A stretch of 39,982 nt of DNA. It comes from Sergeia podlipaevii (Eukaryota; Euglenozoa; Kinetoplastea; Trypanosomatida; Trypanosomatidae). The DNA lies in NCBI GenBank assembly GCA_030849805.1, contig JASANZ010002055.1:1-39982 (forward strand), given 5' to 3'. Both the position numbers and the translations under genes were made by a program. Below the pieces are notes generated by a model. That model was not told where the DNA came from and searched no databases. It saw only the letters and a program-made list of their open reading frames with translations. Below are positions 1 through 10,736 of the stretch, piece by piece. Numbering within the stretch: the first letter of the stretch is position 1; each line of letters starts with the position of its first letter.

Positions 1-287
1 TTACATATATTTCCCCCCCCCCCGTCCTCCTACGAGGATAAGCGAACAACAAAAAGAAAAAAAGATAACAAATACGAAACGTAAAGAACGGCCATCGTAC
101 GCAGAGTCAGCTAAGAGAGACAAAGCACTCAAGCAAAAACAAGCAATACAGAGTTACCCACGTGCCATCATGCCAGCATACGCCAACCGACAGCACTACA
201 TTGCGCAGTGGGAGGAAGCAAATGAAACGTTGTGTGTGTGTTAAAAGGAAAACAAAATGATAACATTTCTAGCTTTTCTATATGCGT
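1..287. other. Intergenic, 3' flank of CFAP57-like gene
   Basis: This stretch lies downstream of the leftward CFAP57-like gene and probably holds its 3' UTR. It has an 11-C run at 13-23 (a G-run on the transcribed sense strand) and an A-rich stretch at about 49-68. I see no open frame with coding character. Confidence 0.6.
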
Positions 288-3200
288 TTACTCCCCGGCA
301 GTTCTCTTCGGGGACTGCGCAACGGTGCTATTTGGCAGTGGAAGCCCCTTCGCCCGCATTTCCTTCTCCAGCTGGTCTGACAGCTGCCTAAGCCGGTCCA
401 TCTCAGCCTTCTGGATCTCCACCTCACGCCTGTACTCCTCCTCATACGCAGAGCCGCCCTGTGGGTCTGTCTGGCGTACCCCACCAGCCTTCGCCGCGAG
501 CGTGCGAGCCTCCTTGCGCAGGTCATTGATCTCTCTAATTAGGATAACGTTCTCGGAAGTGATGCGGTTCTTGTCAGTGCGGCTGTTATCTGCGTCCTTG
601 ACTACCTTGTGCTTGAGGTTGGCGAGGTTGCGCTCCAGATGATCGCGCTCGCGGTTGTACTCACGGACCTCGTCCACTGCGGTGCGGGTGGTGAGTGCCT
701 TTGGGGTCGTGCGCAGCGGCTTGGCAGACGCGTACTTGTCATACAGCGCGCGACACATCTCCTTCAGTCGCCGGTCCTCGGAAATAACCTCGTGCACATC
801 ACTCAGCTCAGTCCAAAGTCGAGCCTGAAACTCCTCGGCTTCTTTCACCTTGCTGCCAAGATTGTCAAGCTCCTTCTGCTGACCGGCTCGCTTCTGCCGC
901 AGGCCGCGGATCTGGAGAACTAGATTTTCGTTGCTGTGCTGGTACTGCTCCGCCTCGCTCTCCATGTGAGTCAGCTTCTCCTTTGCAGCCCGGATCTCCT
1001 CGTCACGCGGGTCAATCTGTGCCTTCAGCTCCTTGATCTTGTACTCTAGCACAAACTTGAACTTCTCCAGCTCCTGGTTCTTCTTTTTCAGGTCATACAC
1101 GCGGCGATCCTTCTCAGATATCGTCTCTCCACGCTCACGCAGCTCGTTCGTGAGAGCCTCAATATCGCGCTTTGCAGCCTCAATCTGCGCCTCCAGCGCG
1201 CCTTGCTGCCGCAGCTTCTCCGTTACATCCGCCATCTTGGCCTCCAGATCAGCGCGGTTAAGATTCTCCTTGGAAAGGAGTGCGTTGTTGGTGGCTTGAA
1301 GTGCCGCCAGCTCCTCCTCCTGCTCGCGCCGACGCTTCTCGTAGTTCTCCTTCTGAGTAATAATTTCTACGTCATTGTCGTCCTCAATCATCCGGCACAT
1401 CGCATCCGTCTCCGCCTCGTTCCTCTCCTTCTCAAGAAGCAGTTGGTGGTGCTGCTCGTCCATCGCCTGCAGGGCGACCCGTTGCTCCTCACGATGCTTG
1501 ATGCTGCGCTGTTGTGCGCCGCGCCTGAGCTCCGCAGCCTGGGCGTCAAACTCGGCCTGTCGTTCACGGATAAGGCGCCTCAGCTGCTCGGCACGATCGC
1601 GCAAAGACTCCAATTTGGAGGCGTAGTCCTCATTGGTCTGCTCCATGTTTTTGTGGCTCTTGCTGTCCAACTCGGCCATAAACTCTGTAAAGCGAATTGC
1701 CTGTTCGTTCTTTTCCGACTCGAGTGCATCAATCTGCTGCTTCTGGCGCAGCATCTCTTCGTTGTAGTCCTTCTCGAGCTTCGCGATCTGCTCCTCGTGA
1801 ATACGCTCACGCTTCGCCTGCTGCTGCACCATGCGCTGCTTGAGGTCACTCACCTGTGAAGCGAGGGTGGTCAGTTGCCGGGCTGTGTTCTCGAGCTCGC
1901 GTCGATCAAAAAGAAGCTCGCTAGAGTACTCAACCTCCTTCCCAATGCCACGGTGCGGGGCGACCACATCCCAAAAGACCACCACACCATCATCGCCGAC
2001 GCTGACCATCATGCTCTCGTCATACGTCATGGCAAGCTTGCTGACAGTACCAGTGTGAGTGTTATGCGTTTCAATCGTAATGCTACGCCCAGCGTTGCTG
2101 GCGTCACGATCATTGCTCAGACGCTCGCCAAGATACGTATTGAACACTCGCACTGTGCCATCCTCGCAGCCACCAAATAAAAGCTTCATCCTCTGGCTGA
2201 TCGCCATGGATATCATGGATGCATTGACCAAGTCGTATTCAATAGACTTGACCAACTTCGTGCGCTCAATCTGGCGCAGCTTGCGATCATTACCCGCTGT
2301 CCACACAGTGGCCACATCCGCCACACCGCAATTATAGGTGACGGACTTGATCATGTTGTCATTCACCTTATGAAAGTCACATAAACTGAACTCATGCACG
2401 GTGCCGTCGGTACCAGTAGAGATGAGACGAGTGTCATCAGGAGGCACAAAGTACAGACTCTTCACCTTTCCATTGTGACCGCGCAGGTGGCCTAACAGCT
2501 CGCCAGTGTACGTAAAGTATACGTGAATCGTGGTGGAGTGCATCGCCGCAAAGTACTGGCCGCCATTGCTGAAGCAGCACGCCGAGCAGGAACGAATGCC
2601 GATGTTCTTGTATTCGCAAATGTCCTTCTCGTAGAGGTTCATGAGCTTGAGGCCATCCGCGAAGCCCACGAGGAGGTGGAGACCAGAAGGATGGATTGCA
2701 ACGCTGAGAATCTCCGAGTTAAAGCGCTTCCGCATCTCAACTATGTTGGTGAGACTATTCCAAAGGAAGATGTTCCGGTCACGACCCGCGGTGACGATGA
2801 GGGGACGCTGCGCGCAGGTGTCGACACCGGTGATGGGGCCCGAGTGGAAGGGCTGGCCAACAGGTTGGAAGATCATATCCTCCGCCTTGGTGAAGTCCGC
2901 GTTCGGGAGGTTGAGTGTGTACAGCTGCTTTGTGCTAGTCAAAAACGCCAGAAACTCCTCAGCCGGTGGTGGAGTCAGCGTGAAGGCGCGGATAACTGGA
3001 ATGTCAGTGCCTTGCGTAGTTACTGCCTTTTGGTCTGCGTCTGCATTGAAGCGGAAGGTGCGTACCTTGCGGTACATCTCCTTGTTGTCCGTACGCTCAA
3101 AGATGGTAATGAGACCCATATCACCACCGCACAGGAAGCCCTTGGTGTAGGCAATCATAGTTGTGATTGACAATCCATCAGACGGAGAGAGGGGAAGGGG

Positions 3201-3929
3201 ATACTTGTATTCCTGGTTCTCAATGAGCAGCAAGTCGCCGTTGGCCGTAGAGACAATCATGCGATTCTCCTCATTAGGAATCCACACGTGCGAGAGGTAC
3301 TGCGTGCCTTCCTCTGTGAGGCCGCCAATTGTAGGGAAGAGGTGATTCTCCATCATCTTAAAGAACTTGAGCACGCCATTGCCAGAGACACAAAGCAGGT
3401 CACTGTCATTCGGTGACACAGAGCAGTGATTGAGGTGACGAGCGTCTTTTACAGTGTGGGTGCTTTCAATGGCGGGGCAGCTCGCCATCATCTTCATTTT
3501 CTCAATATTCCAGTATACCAGCTTCCACTCAGGGAAGCCACCGAGAGAGGCAAGCTGCTTTCCATCCTGTGAAAAGCACAGCGAAACGTACTCGCCAGAA
3601 CCGAGGTCAGGCAGCTGCATCACCTTCTTGCGCTTCAATTTTGGAGTGGCCTGGGCATCGTAGAGATAGATAGCAATAGCAGCTGTGCGGCCACTCTCCG
3701 CTACAGCCAGCACGCGGCGGTTAGGGGAGAGAGCCATGGCGGTTACAGAATCGCACGTTGGTGTGCATGGCACCAGCTGCTGCGTGCCAAGCTGTGTATC
3801 AAGTAGCACAAGACTCTTGCCAGCAACCCACACAATATTGGTGTCGTCAAGGTAGTGAATGCCATCCTTGACGTCATCCCGCACGCCGAACACCATGCGG
3901 CGCTCAATCATCCGTGGATTCTGCGCCAT
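288..3929 (-). CDS. CFAP57: CFAP57-like WD40/coiled-coil flagellar protein
   Basis: The 1213-residue protein has WD40-type beta-propeller repeats over about residues 1-655, for example the FWDVV repeat end near 651. A long charged coiled coil follows over about 675-1190. This order and length match CFAP57 (WDR65/FAP57), which is about 1250 residues in human. Family knowledge: CFAP57 is an axonemal protein needed to place a subset of inner dynein arms, so a role in flagellar beating is inferred. The start is ATG at 3927-3929. On the minus strand a long T-tract ending in AG (complement of 4132-4133) would give a 5' UTR of about 200 nt; a closer AG at 3939-3940 is an alternative. It is the third gene of the leftward block, after the polymerase. 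A related WD40-coiled-coil flagellar protein is possible, but the propeller-then-long-coil layout favours CFAP57. Confidence 0.8.
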   Translation of the reverse strand: MAQNPRMIERRMVFGVRDDVKDGIHYLDDTNIVWVAGKSLVLLDTQLGTQQLVPCTPTCDSVTAMALSPNRRVLAVAESGRTAAIAIYLYDAQATPKLKRKKVMQLPDLGSGEYVSLCFSQDGKQLASLGGFPEWKLVYWNIEKMKMMASCPAIESTHTVKDARHLNHCSVSPNDSDLLCVSGNGVLKFFKMMENHLFPTIGGLTEEGTQYLSHVWIPNEENRMIVSTANGDLLLIENQEYKYPLPLSPSDGLSITTMIAYTKGFLCGGDMGLITIFERTDNKEMYRKVRTFRFNADADQKAVTTQGTDIPVIRAFTLTPPPAEEFLAFLTSTKQLYTLNLPNADFTKAEDMIFQPVGQPFHSGPITGVDTCAQRPLIVTAGRDRNIFLWNSLTNIVEMRKRFNSEILSVAIHPSGLHLLVGFADGLKLMNLYEKDICEYKNIGIRSCSACCFSNGGQYFAAMHSTTIHVYFTYTGELLGHLRGHNGKVKSLYFVPPDDTRLISTGTDGTVHEFSLCDFHKVNDNMIKSVTYNCGVADVATVWTAGNDRKLRQIERTKLVKSIEYDLVNASMISMAISQRMKLLFGGCEDGTVRVFNTYLGERLSNDRDASNAGRSITIETHNTHTGTVSKLAMTYDESMMVSVGDDGVVVFWDVVAPHRGIGKEVEYSSELLFDRRELENTARQLTTLASQVSDLKQRMVQQQAKRERIHEEQIAKLEKDYNEEMLRQKQQIDALESEKNEQAIRFTEFMAELDSKSHKNMEQTNEDYASKLESLRDRAEQLRRLIRERQAEFDAQAAELRRGAQQRSIKHREEQRVALQAMDEQHHQLLLEKERNEAETDAMCRMIEDDNDVEIITQKENYEKRRREQEEELAALQATNNALLSKENLNRADLEAKMADVTEKLRQQGALEAQIEAAKRDIEALTNELRERGETISEKDRRVYDLKKKNQELEKFKFVLEYKIKELKAQIDPRDEEIRAAKEKLTHMESEAEQYQHSNENLVLQIRGLRQKRAGQQKELDNLGSKVKEAEEFQARLWTELSDVHEVISEDRRLKEMCRALYDKYASAKPLRTTPKALTTRTAVDEVREYNRERDHLERNLANLKHKVVKDADNSRTDKNRITSENVILIREINDLRKEARTLAAKAGGVRQTDPQGGSAYEEEYRREVEIQKAEMDRLRQLSDQLEKEMRAKGLPLPNSTVAQSPKRTAGE

Positions 3930-4844
3930 TGGACTGCTCTAATCAAACAAGGAAAAAAAAGGAGCCTAAATAAAACAATGAAAATAATATATCCCAAAAT
4001 AAAGTGTCTGGTATATATGCGCTTGTACAGAGGAGATAAACACACACACACAGCAGTGAATCCGTAAGCAGCAACTGTGAATATGCAATAAATAGTAAGT
4101 AGCTTGATCAAGACAACCGCAACGTGTATTCCTCAAAAAAAAAAAAAAGAAGCGAAAAGAAGATTTCTATTGATACTGTTGTTCTTCTTTCAAGAGAGCA
4201 ACTGTGTGTATACCCCAGATTCTGTGTGTGCACTTATTGGTAACACCGGAAAGTTTTCTATTCTACTGCGTCGCAATATCGTGATGTAAGCCAAAAATAT
4301 GAAACGAGAAAATCAGATAAAAAAAAACAGTAATGTCAAGTGCCATCAAAGAAAAAAGAAGCGCAAAAAAAAAAAAAGTGTCGGCAAAAGTAAAGGTAAC
4401 CCCTAGTGAAGCAGTCAGTGTGAGCGCAGAGTACCCCTATGCTATTCGATTTTCTTCATTTTTCTTTTTTGAAGCGCCAGAACTGGCGAAAAATCTCTCA
4501 TTTCAAGTTCTATGAACGGTCTCATCCTTGGAGCTTGCAGCCTCCTTGAATATGAAAATAAACTCACCTTTAGAAAATGTGAAAAGGTAGTTTTAACTCT
4601 TGTAAGAAATAAATAAAAAAAACATATATCTATGCTGTATTCACAAATTCCATTTCAGGTATTCAGTAGTTTGTATATGTAATCTCACGAGCCTTTGGCG
4701 ATCGGTTGTAGGTCCAAATACTTTTTTATATGTTTGCTTCTATATAGGCATGCTTATCAATGCTCTGCTCATACCTCTTCTATATATGCATTATTTCCGC
4801 AAAGTAACAGCATAGAAAGAGGGGGGAACGAATATCTTAGTCTG
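3930..4844. other. Intergenic region between DNA polymerase alpha and CFAP57-like genes
   Basis: The 915-bp spacer must hold the 3' UTR of the polymerase and the 5' UTR of the CFAP57-like gene, both leftward. It is AT-rich with A-runs at 4135-4148, 4320-4327 and 4367-4377. A short CA repeat lies near 4040-4052. The short open frames here have no coding character and I support no gene. Confidence 0.6.
4132..4150 (-). promoter_or_regulatory. Probable trans-splice acceptor for CFAP57-like gene
   Basis: Read on the minus strand, a run of T about 14 long is followed at once by G-AG, with the AG on the complement of 4132-4133. This is a typical kinetoplastid polypyrimidine tract plus acceptor. It would leave a leader of about 200 nt before the ATG. 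Confidence 0.5.
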
Positions 4845-7800
4845 CTACAATGAGAAGAGATGATCGAGATTCACAAAGAGGTGAGCAATGCGCTTGTAGA
4901 AACTTTCCGCTGTGGCGTGTAGCGGGTCCACAGGGTCGAAAGACCGCGCGACATCAGGCTTCTCAGCGTCTGCAAGGGTAAACGGAACCCTATTAATGCC
5001 AAGGCAGCGCTTCGCTCGAGCCCGATGACACTCCTTCACCTGTGGTGGGCAACCTGGAGCGTGGGGGACGTCAAAAAGGACACGGAAGTACGTAAACTGA
5101 TCCCGCACCGCCCGCACCGCCGCTGAACTTCCGCCAGATTCGTAGAACTGACGAAATATCTGATAGCACATCTGTGAAAAACAGTTGGCCACATAGTCAA
5201 TGCGGAGACTGCGTCCACAGTTGACACAGACGTAAAGATCAAACTCTTTGTCGTCCTTGCTCGCGGGGTCCGTAGGCCCCTCCTCTGCCAGTACCTGCTG
5301 TACGCGCGCGTGTGGATCAATGGGAGTCATGCGTAGGCAGTAGCTGCACTGCAATTGGAAGGGAATGACGGTGGGGAAGCACTCGCTAAGATCACGGCTC
5401 TTGAAAATGTTGAAGTGCGAGAAGTCATTGATGCCGTCTTGAGTTCCGGTGCCGCTGTCAGTGGCTCGGCCAGGACGGTGATACGCAATGCCCATCGCCT
5501 CACTGAGCTGCTCCGAGGAGAAGCCCTGAATGTACTCACAGAGACGCATCACTGGTGGAAATATCTGCACCGAGAGGTACCACTCCGCGTCAACGCGCAG
5601 CTCCCTGTTGTTGCGCACTTCGTCCACGTGAAAAGCCTTGTCAGCAAGTTTGTCACCATCACTGCAGCAAATAACGTAAGGGATGAGATCGCCCACACGC
5701 ACCAACTCTTTGCGCCCCTTCATGCGCAGCGCAACAGAGGCATGGGGAAACGTGGTGCCGCGGTATGCCTCGGGCTCTTTCGTGAGACTCTTGGATATCA
5801 CAAAGTCATCAAGCGTGTAGCGATCGCCAAGACGCACATGGTCCGCAATGTCTCTCAGAAAGTTCATAATATAATCCAGTACGTCTTCACCGCCCTCCGC
5901 GTTCAGCACCCGATTCAGCACGGCATCGCTAACCCTCTTAGAGAGGGGGCACCAGTCGCGGCGCACCATATCGAGTCCCTTCACTTCCTTCTTGTACGTC
6001 TTGCCCTCGTCATACCAGTCTACAACAGAGAGTGCCGCGTACTTTTTCTTCTTGAGCAATAAAATAGCACGGAAAACGCCGTCAATGTCAATTTCCAGGC
6101 TCCTGTACTGTTTGTTGATCTGGTTCTTGAGCTCTAGGCCGATTTCACGCACAGCTTTGATGTCGTTCTTGATGCCAGTTTGAATCATGACAGAGTCGGT
6201 GTCGCCGTAGATCACGCGCAAACTCGAATTAGCCTGAGGAATAAAGTCAACGGTGTTCTGAAGTGCAATACGGCCCTGTCGTGTCACCAACTCTGCGAGC
6301 TGCTGCGCATGAAAGCGGGAATGCTCAAAGCCAAGGCAGCCGTACATGCTATTAGCCGTCAACTTGAGGGCCTTCTGTCTGATCTCTAGCAACGCCATGT
6401 TGTTCAGATCACGTTCCGTCTTCATGAGTTTCTTCACCTCACGACGACTGTCAACCAGGCCTTTGATCACCTTGGGCAAAATGCACTTGTGAAGGCACGG
6501 AGACGGCAGTCCAGCCGCTGCACACGAGGCGCAGATAAGATTCTCGGGAGGGGGAATATTGGGGTCTTCGTCACCCTCCCTGTCCACCGTCGTAAAGCAC
6601 ACATTGAACTCTTGGATGAGAGACGGGTAAAGAGAGTTAAAGTCCAAAAGTAAAATGTAGTCCGAGTACAAACCGCACTTGGGATCGAGCACCATACCGC
6701 CCTGGTACTTTGCCTTGCGCTTGCCATCATCCAGTTCTTGCTCCTCCCTTCCGCGCTTGAATTCGTGTGTCTTCTTGTCGGGAGTGATAAACTTGAGATC
6801 GTGAAAAGAATGTAGGAGAAGGTATTCAATGCGTTCGGAGCGAGCGCCACAGAGAGTGCGGCTCCAGAGGTTACCCGCAATCGACGAAAGTCGCTTTGTC
6901 AACCGAATTGCATCGAGGTGAGAAACAACACCGGTGGAAAGCACCGCGCAGTTGCAAACTTGCAGCAAGGCATTGAACATATCCTTGCTTGAAGTAAGCA
7001 TTTGCGGTGTCAAGAATGTGCTGCCGGGCTCAAAGACGGCGCTGCCGTGAGCAATTCCTTGAAGCTTCATCTGCTCTGCGAGAGAGAGGAGCTTGTAGTT
7101 GACTGTGTTGAAATACTCTCTGGCAAGCAGGTATGAATCCACAATAAGCCGTCCAATGCACGTCTCTCTTTCTTGATTAGATGAATTACCCGCTTGAAAA
7201 CGAGGAAATCGCTTCAAGTCAAGTCGCCCGATCGACGACCACCCCGGCACGTTTAACTCCTGGCAGCGGCGTAGCAATGTAGGGAGGGTAAAGCCAACAA
7301 AGTTGTGGCCAATGAGCATGTCTGCATCTACCCGTTTCAAGACATCCATGAGCCGTTTGAGAAGCGCGCCTTCGTTGCTAAAGCGGTACACTTCTCGCAG
7401 CCCCATTGTACTGCAATGGCTCTCTAAATCAAGAGGCAGCGTCACGTTGGCAGGCGCGGAATGCACGCCGGTGAACAATTCGTCTGGAAGTTCCTTGACA
7501 GTGGCATCGATGTTAACGTCACGATACACCGCCACTGAGGCAACATATATCTCATTCGACACGCCCTTGCTATCAAGCTGTGCGTGGAGCTGAATGCTTG
7601 CAAGAGTGAAGGGAGGTGCTCTGCGTGAAGTGTCCTCAACGACCACATTTTTGGGAGAGTCAGTGACAAACTCTACTTCACAATGAGACACGCGATTGGG
7701 AGGAGCAGTCATGTTTGAAACTCGTAAAAAGCAAGGGCCCTTCAGTCGCCGCTTCACGAGGAACAACTCGAGCAAAGAAGTGTTGGCACCCATAACGGCG

Positions 7801-8963
7801 CTGATATGCGTGAATGTCTTGTTGGTAAGAAATGGAGCAAATTGAGCGGAATAGCGCAGCTTAGCCCACCAAGTCTTCTCATGGGGGATGCCTGGCTCCT
7901 CAAAGGCGTAGTAACGATCAACAAATTTGATACGGTGCCGCTTGATTCCTTGTGCACTGCATGCCTCATTGATCTCATTCACTACGTCCATATCCGTAGC
8001 ATTTGGCCGCGGGAGAAGGAAAATGCAGCGTTGCAAGTTCAGAACACGGAGACAGCTGGACCGGTATTCTTCATTACCGTTTTCACCAACAAGCATTTTT
8101 CCAAAAAGAAAAAGCGAACCAGGATCAACAGAGAGAGTGTAAGGCTGCTCGCGAGCATCAAACCAATAAAAAAGACCACTGGTCTGATGACTTTGTGTCT
8201 GTTGCTGGTGTTGCTGAGAAGCAACAGGCAAGCGCTTCCCGTAAGCTTCAAACTTCTGTGCAATTTCGAACTCTTGCTTCGGCTTCTCCACCGTCAAGTA
8301 CCCGCTGCCATCGCTCGCAGCATTCAAGCTGCGGTTTGAGCCACCTGCTCTGTTAGAACCACCAGACTTCTGGAAGTCAAACTTGTCATCCTCTAGCTTG
8401 ATCACAGGGACCGCAATAGCAGATGTTGGTTCACCAAGAGTGGTGGTAACAGAACTTGGCGCCTCTGACTGCTTCGGTGCTTCGTTCAAATCTTTTGTGT
8501 TTATAAGCGTCTCTAAGAATGCACTTGCATCTACATCACCTCCATCAGTGTTATCTATAGTGTCATCATCGTCGTCTTCCAAAAACCTTTTTAGGTCCAC
8601 ATCTTCATCGTCATCCCGGCCGTCAACGCTGCGAAGCTTGTTGAAAAAGCGATCCATATCCGCGTCGCTCATTGCTTGATCAAGGGTTTGCTGCTTGGCG
8701 ATGACTTTCTTTGTGCGAGCTGTCTTTGGTGCCGTCTTCTTTGTAGCCCGCTTCTTCTGAGAAGGCAGCTGTGGAATGCTCGCATCGCCGATAAGCTGTT
8801 GTGTGTCGCCATCGTCAAAATCGTCCAGCGTCTCGTCCTGAAGAGAGTGCCATGGTTGATGCGGGCGTGTACTGTGATCGCCTGTCTCAGCATCGTTAGG
8901 ATCGTCAAGTTCGGCATCATTACCTGGTCGATGGCGACCGCCACCGCGAAAACTCTCCCACAT
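4845..8963 (-). CDS. POLA1: DNA polymerase alpha catalytic subunit (family B)
   Basis: This 1372-residue protein is the catalytic subunit of the polymerase alpha-primase complex, which extends RNA primers at replication origins and on lagging strands. Family B motifs are clear: motif A DFNSLYPSL (catalytic Asp774), motif B KLTANSMYG (867-875) and motif C YGDTDS (Asp921, Asp923). The exonuclease-like region keeps an IGHNFVGF segment but shows SIQLHAQLD where a proofreading enzyme has its Asp-x-Glu pair, as expected for the inactive exonuclease of polymerase alpha. The C-terminus has two cysteine clusters: CSYC with CVNCG at about 1204-1250, and a second at about 1264-1309. The N-terminal 200 or so residues are acidic and low in complexity. 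The start is ATG at 8961-8963. Minus-strand acceptors could be AG at 9124-9125 or 8973-8974. It lies downstream of the ERO1 gene in the leftward block. Confidence 0.97.
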   Translation of the reverse strand: MWESFRGGGRHRPGNDAELDDPNDAETGDHSTRPHQPWHSLQDETLDDFDDGDTQQLIGDASIPQLPSQKKRATKKTAPKTARTKKVIAKQQTLDQAMSDADMDRFFNKLRSVDGRDDDEDVDLKRFLEDDDDDTIDNTDGGDVDASAFLETLINTKDLNEAPKQSEAPSSVTTTLGEPTSAIAVPVIKLEDDKFDFQKSGGSNRAGGSNRSLNAASDGSGYLTVEKPKQEFEIAQKFEAYGKRLPVASQQHQQQTQSHQTSGLFYWFDAREQPYTLSVDPGSLFLFGKMLVGENGNEEYRSSCLRVLNLQRCIFLLPRPNATDMDVVNEINEACSAQGIKRHRIKFVDRYYAFEEPGIPHEKTWWAKLRYSAQFAPFLTNKTFTHISAVMGANTSLLELFLVKRRLKGPCFLRVSNMTAPPNRVSHCEVEFVTDSPKNVVVEDTSRRAPPFTLASIQLHAQLDSKGVSNEIYVASVAVYRDVNIDATVKELPDELFTGVHSAPANVTLPLDLESHCSTMGLREVYRFSNEGALLKRLMDVLKRVDADMLIGHNFVGFTLPTLLRRCQELNVPGWSSIGRLDLKRFPRFQAGNSSNQERETCIGRLIVDSYLLAREYFNTVNYKLLSLAEQMKLQGIAHGSAVFEPGSTFLTPQMLTSSKDMFNALLQVCNCAVLSTGVVSHLDAIRLTKRLSSIAGNLWSRTLCGARSERIEYLLLHSFHDLKFITPDKKTHEFKRGREEQELDDGKRKAKYQGGMVLDPKCGLYSDYILLLDFNSLYPSLIQEFNVCFTTVDREGDEDPNIPPPENLICASCAAAGLPSPCLHKCILPKVIKGLVDSRREVKKLMKTERDLNNMALLEIRQKALKLTANSMYGCLGFEHSRFHAQQLAELVTRQGRIALQNTVDFIPQANSSLRVIYGDTDSVMIQTGIKNDIKAVREIGLELKNQINKQYRSLEIDIDGVFRAILLLKKKKYAALSVVDWYDEGKTYKKEVKGLDMVRRDWCPLSKRVSDAVLNRVLNAEGGEDVLDYIMNFLRDIADHVRLGDRYTLDDFVISKSLTKEPEAYRGTTFPHASVALRMKGRKELVRVGDLIPYVICCSDGDKLADKAFHVDEVRNNRELRVDAEWYLSVQIFPPVMRLCEYIQGFSSEQLSEAMGIAYHRPGRATDSGTGTQDGINDFSHFNIFKSRDLSECFPTVIPFQLQCSYCLRMTPIDPHARVQQVLAEEGPTDPASKDDKEFDLYVCVNCGRSLRIDYVANCFSQMCYQIFRQFYESGGSSAAVRAVRDQFTYFRVLFDVPHAPGCPPQVKECHRARAKRCLGINRVPFTLADAEKPDVARSFDPVDPLHATAESFYKRIAHLFVNLDHLFSL

Positions 8964-9403
8964 ATCCTACAGCTGTTGATTCACAATTTTTGGAAACAAA
9001 AAGGAGCTAACGAAGCGGCAAGTAAACTCTTAAATTACGCAATAAGTACTATGGCAACTATTCACCAATTGTGGAATACGCTCAGGGCAGCTCTATATAA
9101 AACACAATTTTTTCTAAGCTATACTACCAGTATACCGTACAAAGCATAAACAGTAATGAAAAGAAAAGGACAACACTAGTACAAAAAAGTATGGATGTAG
9201 TAAAAGAATGCGCATGTGTCAGGTTCAATCGATGTGAACAACAACAGAATATAGTGATGTAATATTCAATCTGCTCATCTTACAAAAATCAGATTTCGGA
9301 GGGTATGTGCCCCTCCCTCATTTTTCTGGTTTGATATCCTTGAGCCCAATACAAATATCAGTAATAAAGTAACGCTAATAAAAATAGAATAAAAAAAGCA
9401 CGA
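8964..9403. other. Intergenic region between ERO1 and DNA polymerase alpha
   Basis: The 440-bp AT-rich spacer carries the 3' UTR of the ERO1 gene and the 5' UTR of the polymerase gene, both leftward. Minus-strand pyrimidine tracts at about 9157-9172 and 8985-9005 are candidate splice signals. I see no coding sequence. Confidence 0.6.
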
Positions 9404-10690
9404 TCACTTCTGCGTCGAGTCCTGATCACAATCCCGGCCAAGGCGCTGTGCATTGAAAACAGAGAATGCTAGCTGACGAGCAAGGTTGATAAGAGTCACC
9501 TTCTCGGCACGATCTAGCGAAAGAGGTCCACTACTTTCGGTGTGGGTAACAATCTGCAGAGCAGTGAGAATACCCTTTGTCTCCAGTTTTCCCCAAATTC
9601 GACACTTTTGGCACGTAACACAATCCATCAAACGAGTGACATTTAGTAGCATCCGCTTCATTTCAGGGACAAGTTCGCGGCCTCTGGGAGATTCGAGAAA
9701 GACAGCTTCGTCGAATGTCTTGCTACACAGCAACTGTGAGTCAAAGAGCTCCTTCACATCCTGTTTTAACTGAATGTCCTCCACAGTTGCAGTACCGTGA
9801 GGGCCAGAGTTGAACTGATCCAATTCAGACGTAAACAGCTCCTTTGACTTTGTAAGCGCTCGAAGTGTAAATTGATACAGCACATACAAGTTCTCAAGAA
9901 ACTGAGGAAACGGAGCAACACGCTTGCTGTACATTTCGCAGTTGGGGAAAAAGGAAATGTTACGATTGTTGTAAATGCCTGCATTACGCTGTGGTGATGT
10001 GTGCTCTGGGTCCTTGTAAAAGTTCGTGCACACATGAATGTTAATGGAAGAATGAAGGCCACTGAGTAGTGTGTGGAGGACGTTAATCTCCTTACATTGA
10101 TCACCTTGTTGTGGAGCGCCAAGGCAATTCTCCTTGTATATCGACTGCCACACCTTCATAGCCAGTGGCCCCGAATATCCAGTGTTACCCTCTGGATTCT
10201 GAAGTAAATCAACATACTCAGCGTCATCTTCGGTGTTCATCCATTTTCCCCACTCGTCTATGTTTGGTGGGTGAGGCACCCATTGTGCAACACCTTGGCC
10301 AGGAATACACACATCACTCATGTCTGTCGGTACGCGAAGAGCCTCAGGAATTGAGTTCTCGTCGCACGTGCATACCTGGCATGCGTTTTCACCACCAGTG
10401 CAAAGAAGTGCAACAGCCCAATATGGGCACTGCTTCTCGCTGTTGACCTTGTAGTAGCGGAAGTAAGGGCTGGCTGTAATTCGGTACAAGATACCAAGGG
10501 TATTTTTGGTAGCTCCATCAATGGCTTCAGCTGAGCAGCAGCAGTAGCTGTCATCCAGCTTCGTGTTATTCAGCTTAATAGTAGACACTGAGCTGTTGCT
10601 GGATGTTGTTGCAGCCCATTCCGTTTGTTTCACGCAGAACGCAACTAGAATGCTTACCAAGACAGCAAATATGATATGCTTTGCCCCCAT
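9404..10690 (-). CDS. ERO1: ER oxidoreductin 1 (ERO1), FAD thiol oxidase
   Basis: The 428-residue protein matches ERO1, the ER flavoenzyme that reoxidises protein disulfide isomerase and passes electrons to oxygen. A hydrophobic N-terminal segment (about 6-22) looks like a signal peptide or anchor. The active-site CxxCxxC motif is C357-x-x-C360-x-x-C363. The outer shuttle cysteines are probably among C104, C107 and C109, followed by a DENSIPEALR stretch like the family's acidic-IP segment. The family's W..IY.ENC element appears as VWQSIYKENC (about 178-188), and the GLH..I..H FAD-contact segment lies at about 208-222. A C50-C52 triplet replaces the usual spaced N-terminal cysteines. The length is near that of human ERO1 (468) and lacks the longer yeast tail. 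The start is ATG at 10688-10690, with a strong splice acceptor 47 nt upstream. It is the first gene of the leftward block. Confidence 0.92.
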   Translation of the reverse strand: MGAKHIIFAVLVSILVAFCVKQTEWAATTSSNSSVSTIKLNNTKLDDSYCCCSAEAIDGATKNTLGILYRITASPYFRYYKVNSEKQCPYWAVALLCTGGENACQVCTCDENSIPEALRVPTDMSDVCIPGQGVAQWVPHPPNIDEWGKWMNTEDDAEYVDLLQNPEGNTGYSGPLAMKVWQSIYKENCLGAPQQGDQCKEINVLHTLLSGLHSSINIHVCTNFYKDPEHTSPQRNAGIYNNRNISFFPNCEMYSKRVAPFPQFLENLYVLYQFTLRALTKSKELFTSELDQFNSGPHGTATVEDIQLKQDVKELFDSQLLCSKTFDEAVFLESPRGRELVPEMKRMLLNVTRLMDCVTCQKCRIWGKLETKGILTALQIVTHTESSGPLSLDRAEKVTLINLARQLAFSVFNAQRLGRDCDQDSTQK

Positions 10691-10736
10691 CTTGTAGTGT
10701 CAGTGACAAAGAATGTGAAGCTGGCGATATGCACTA

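Noticed and set aside
4333..4515. Short frame in the spacer between DNA polymerase alpha and CFAP57-like genes
   Set aside because: It is on the wrong strand for the leftward unit and is built from A-runs and T-runs.
9218..9240. Possible tRNA B-box (GGTTCAATCGATG)
   Set aside because: It does not fit the GGTTCGANNCC consensus and no matching A-box or acceptor stem is nearby.
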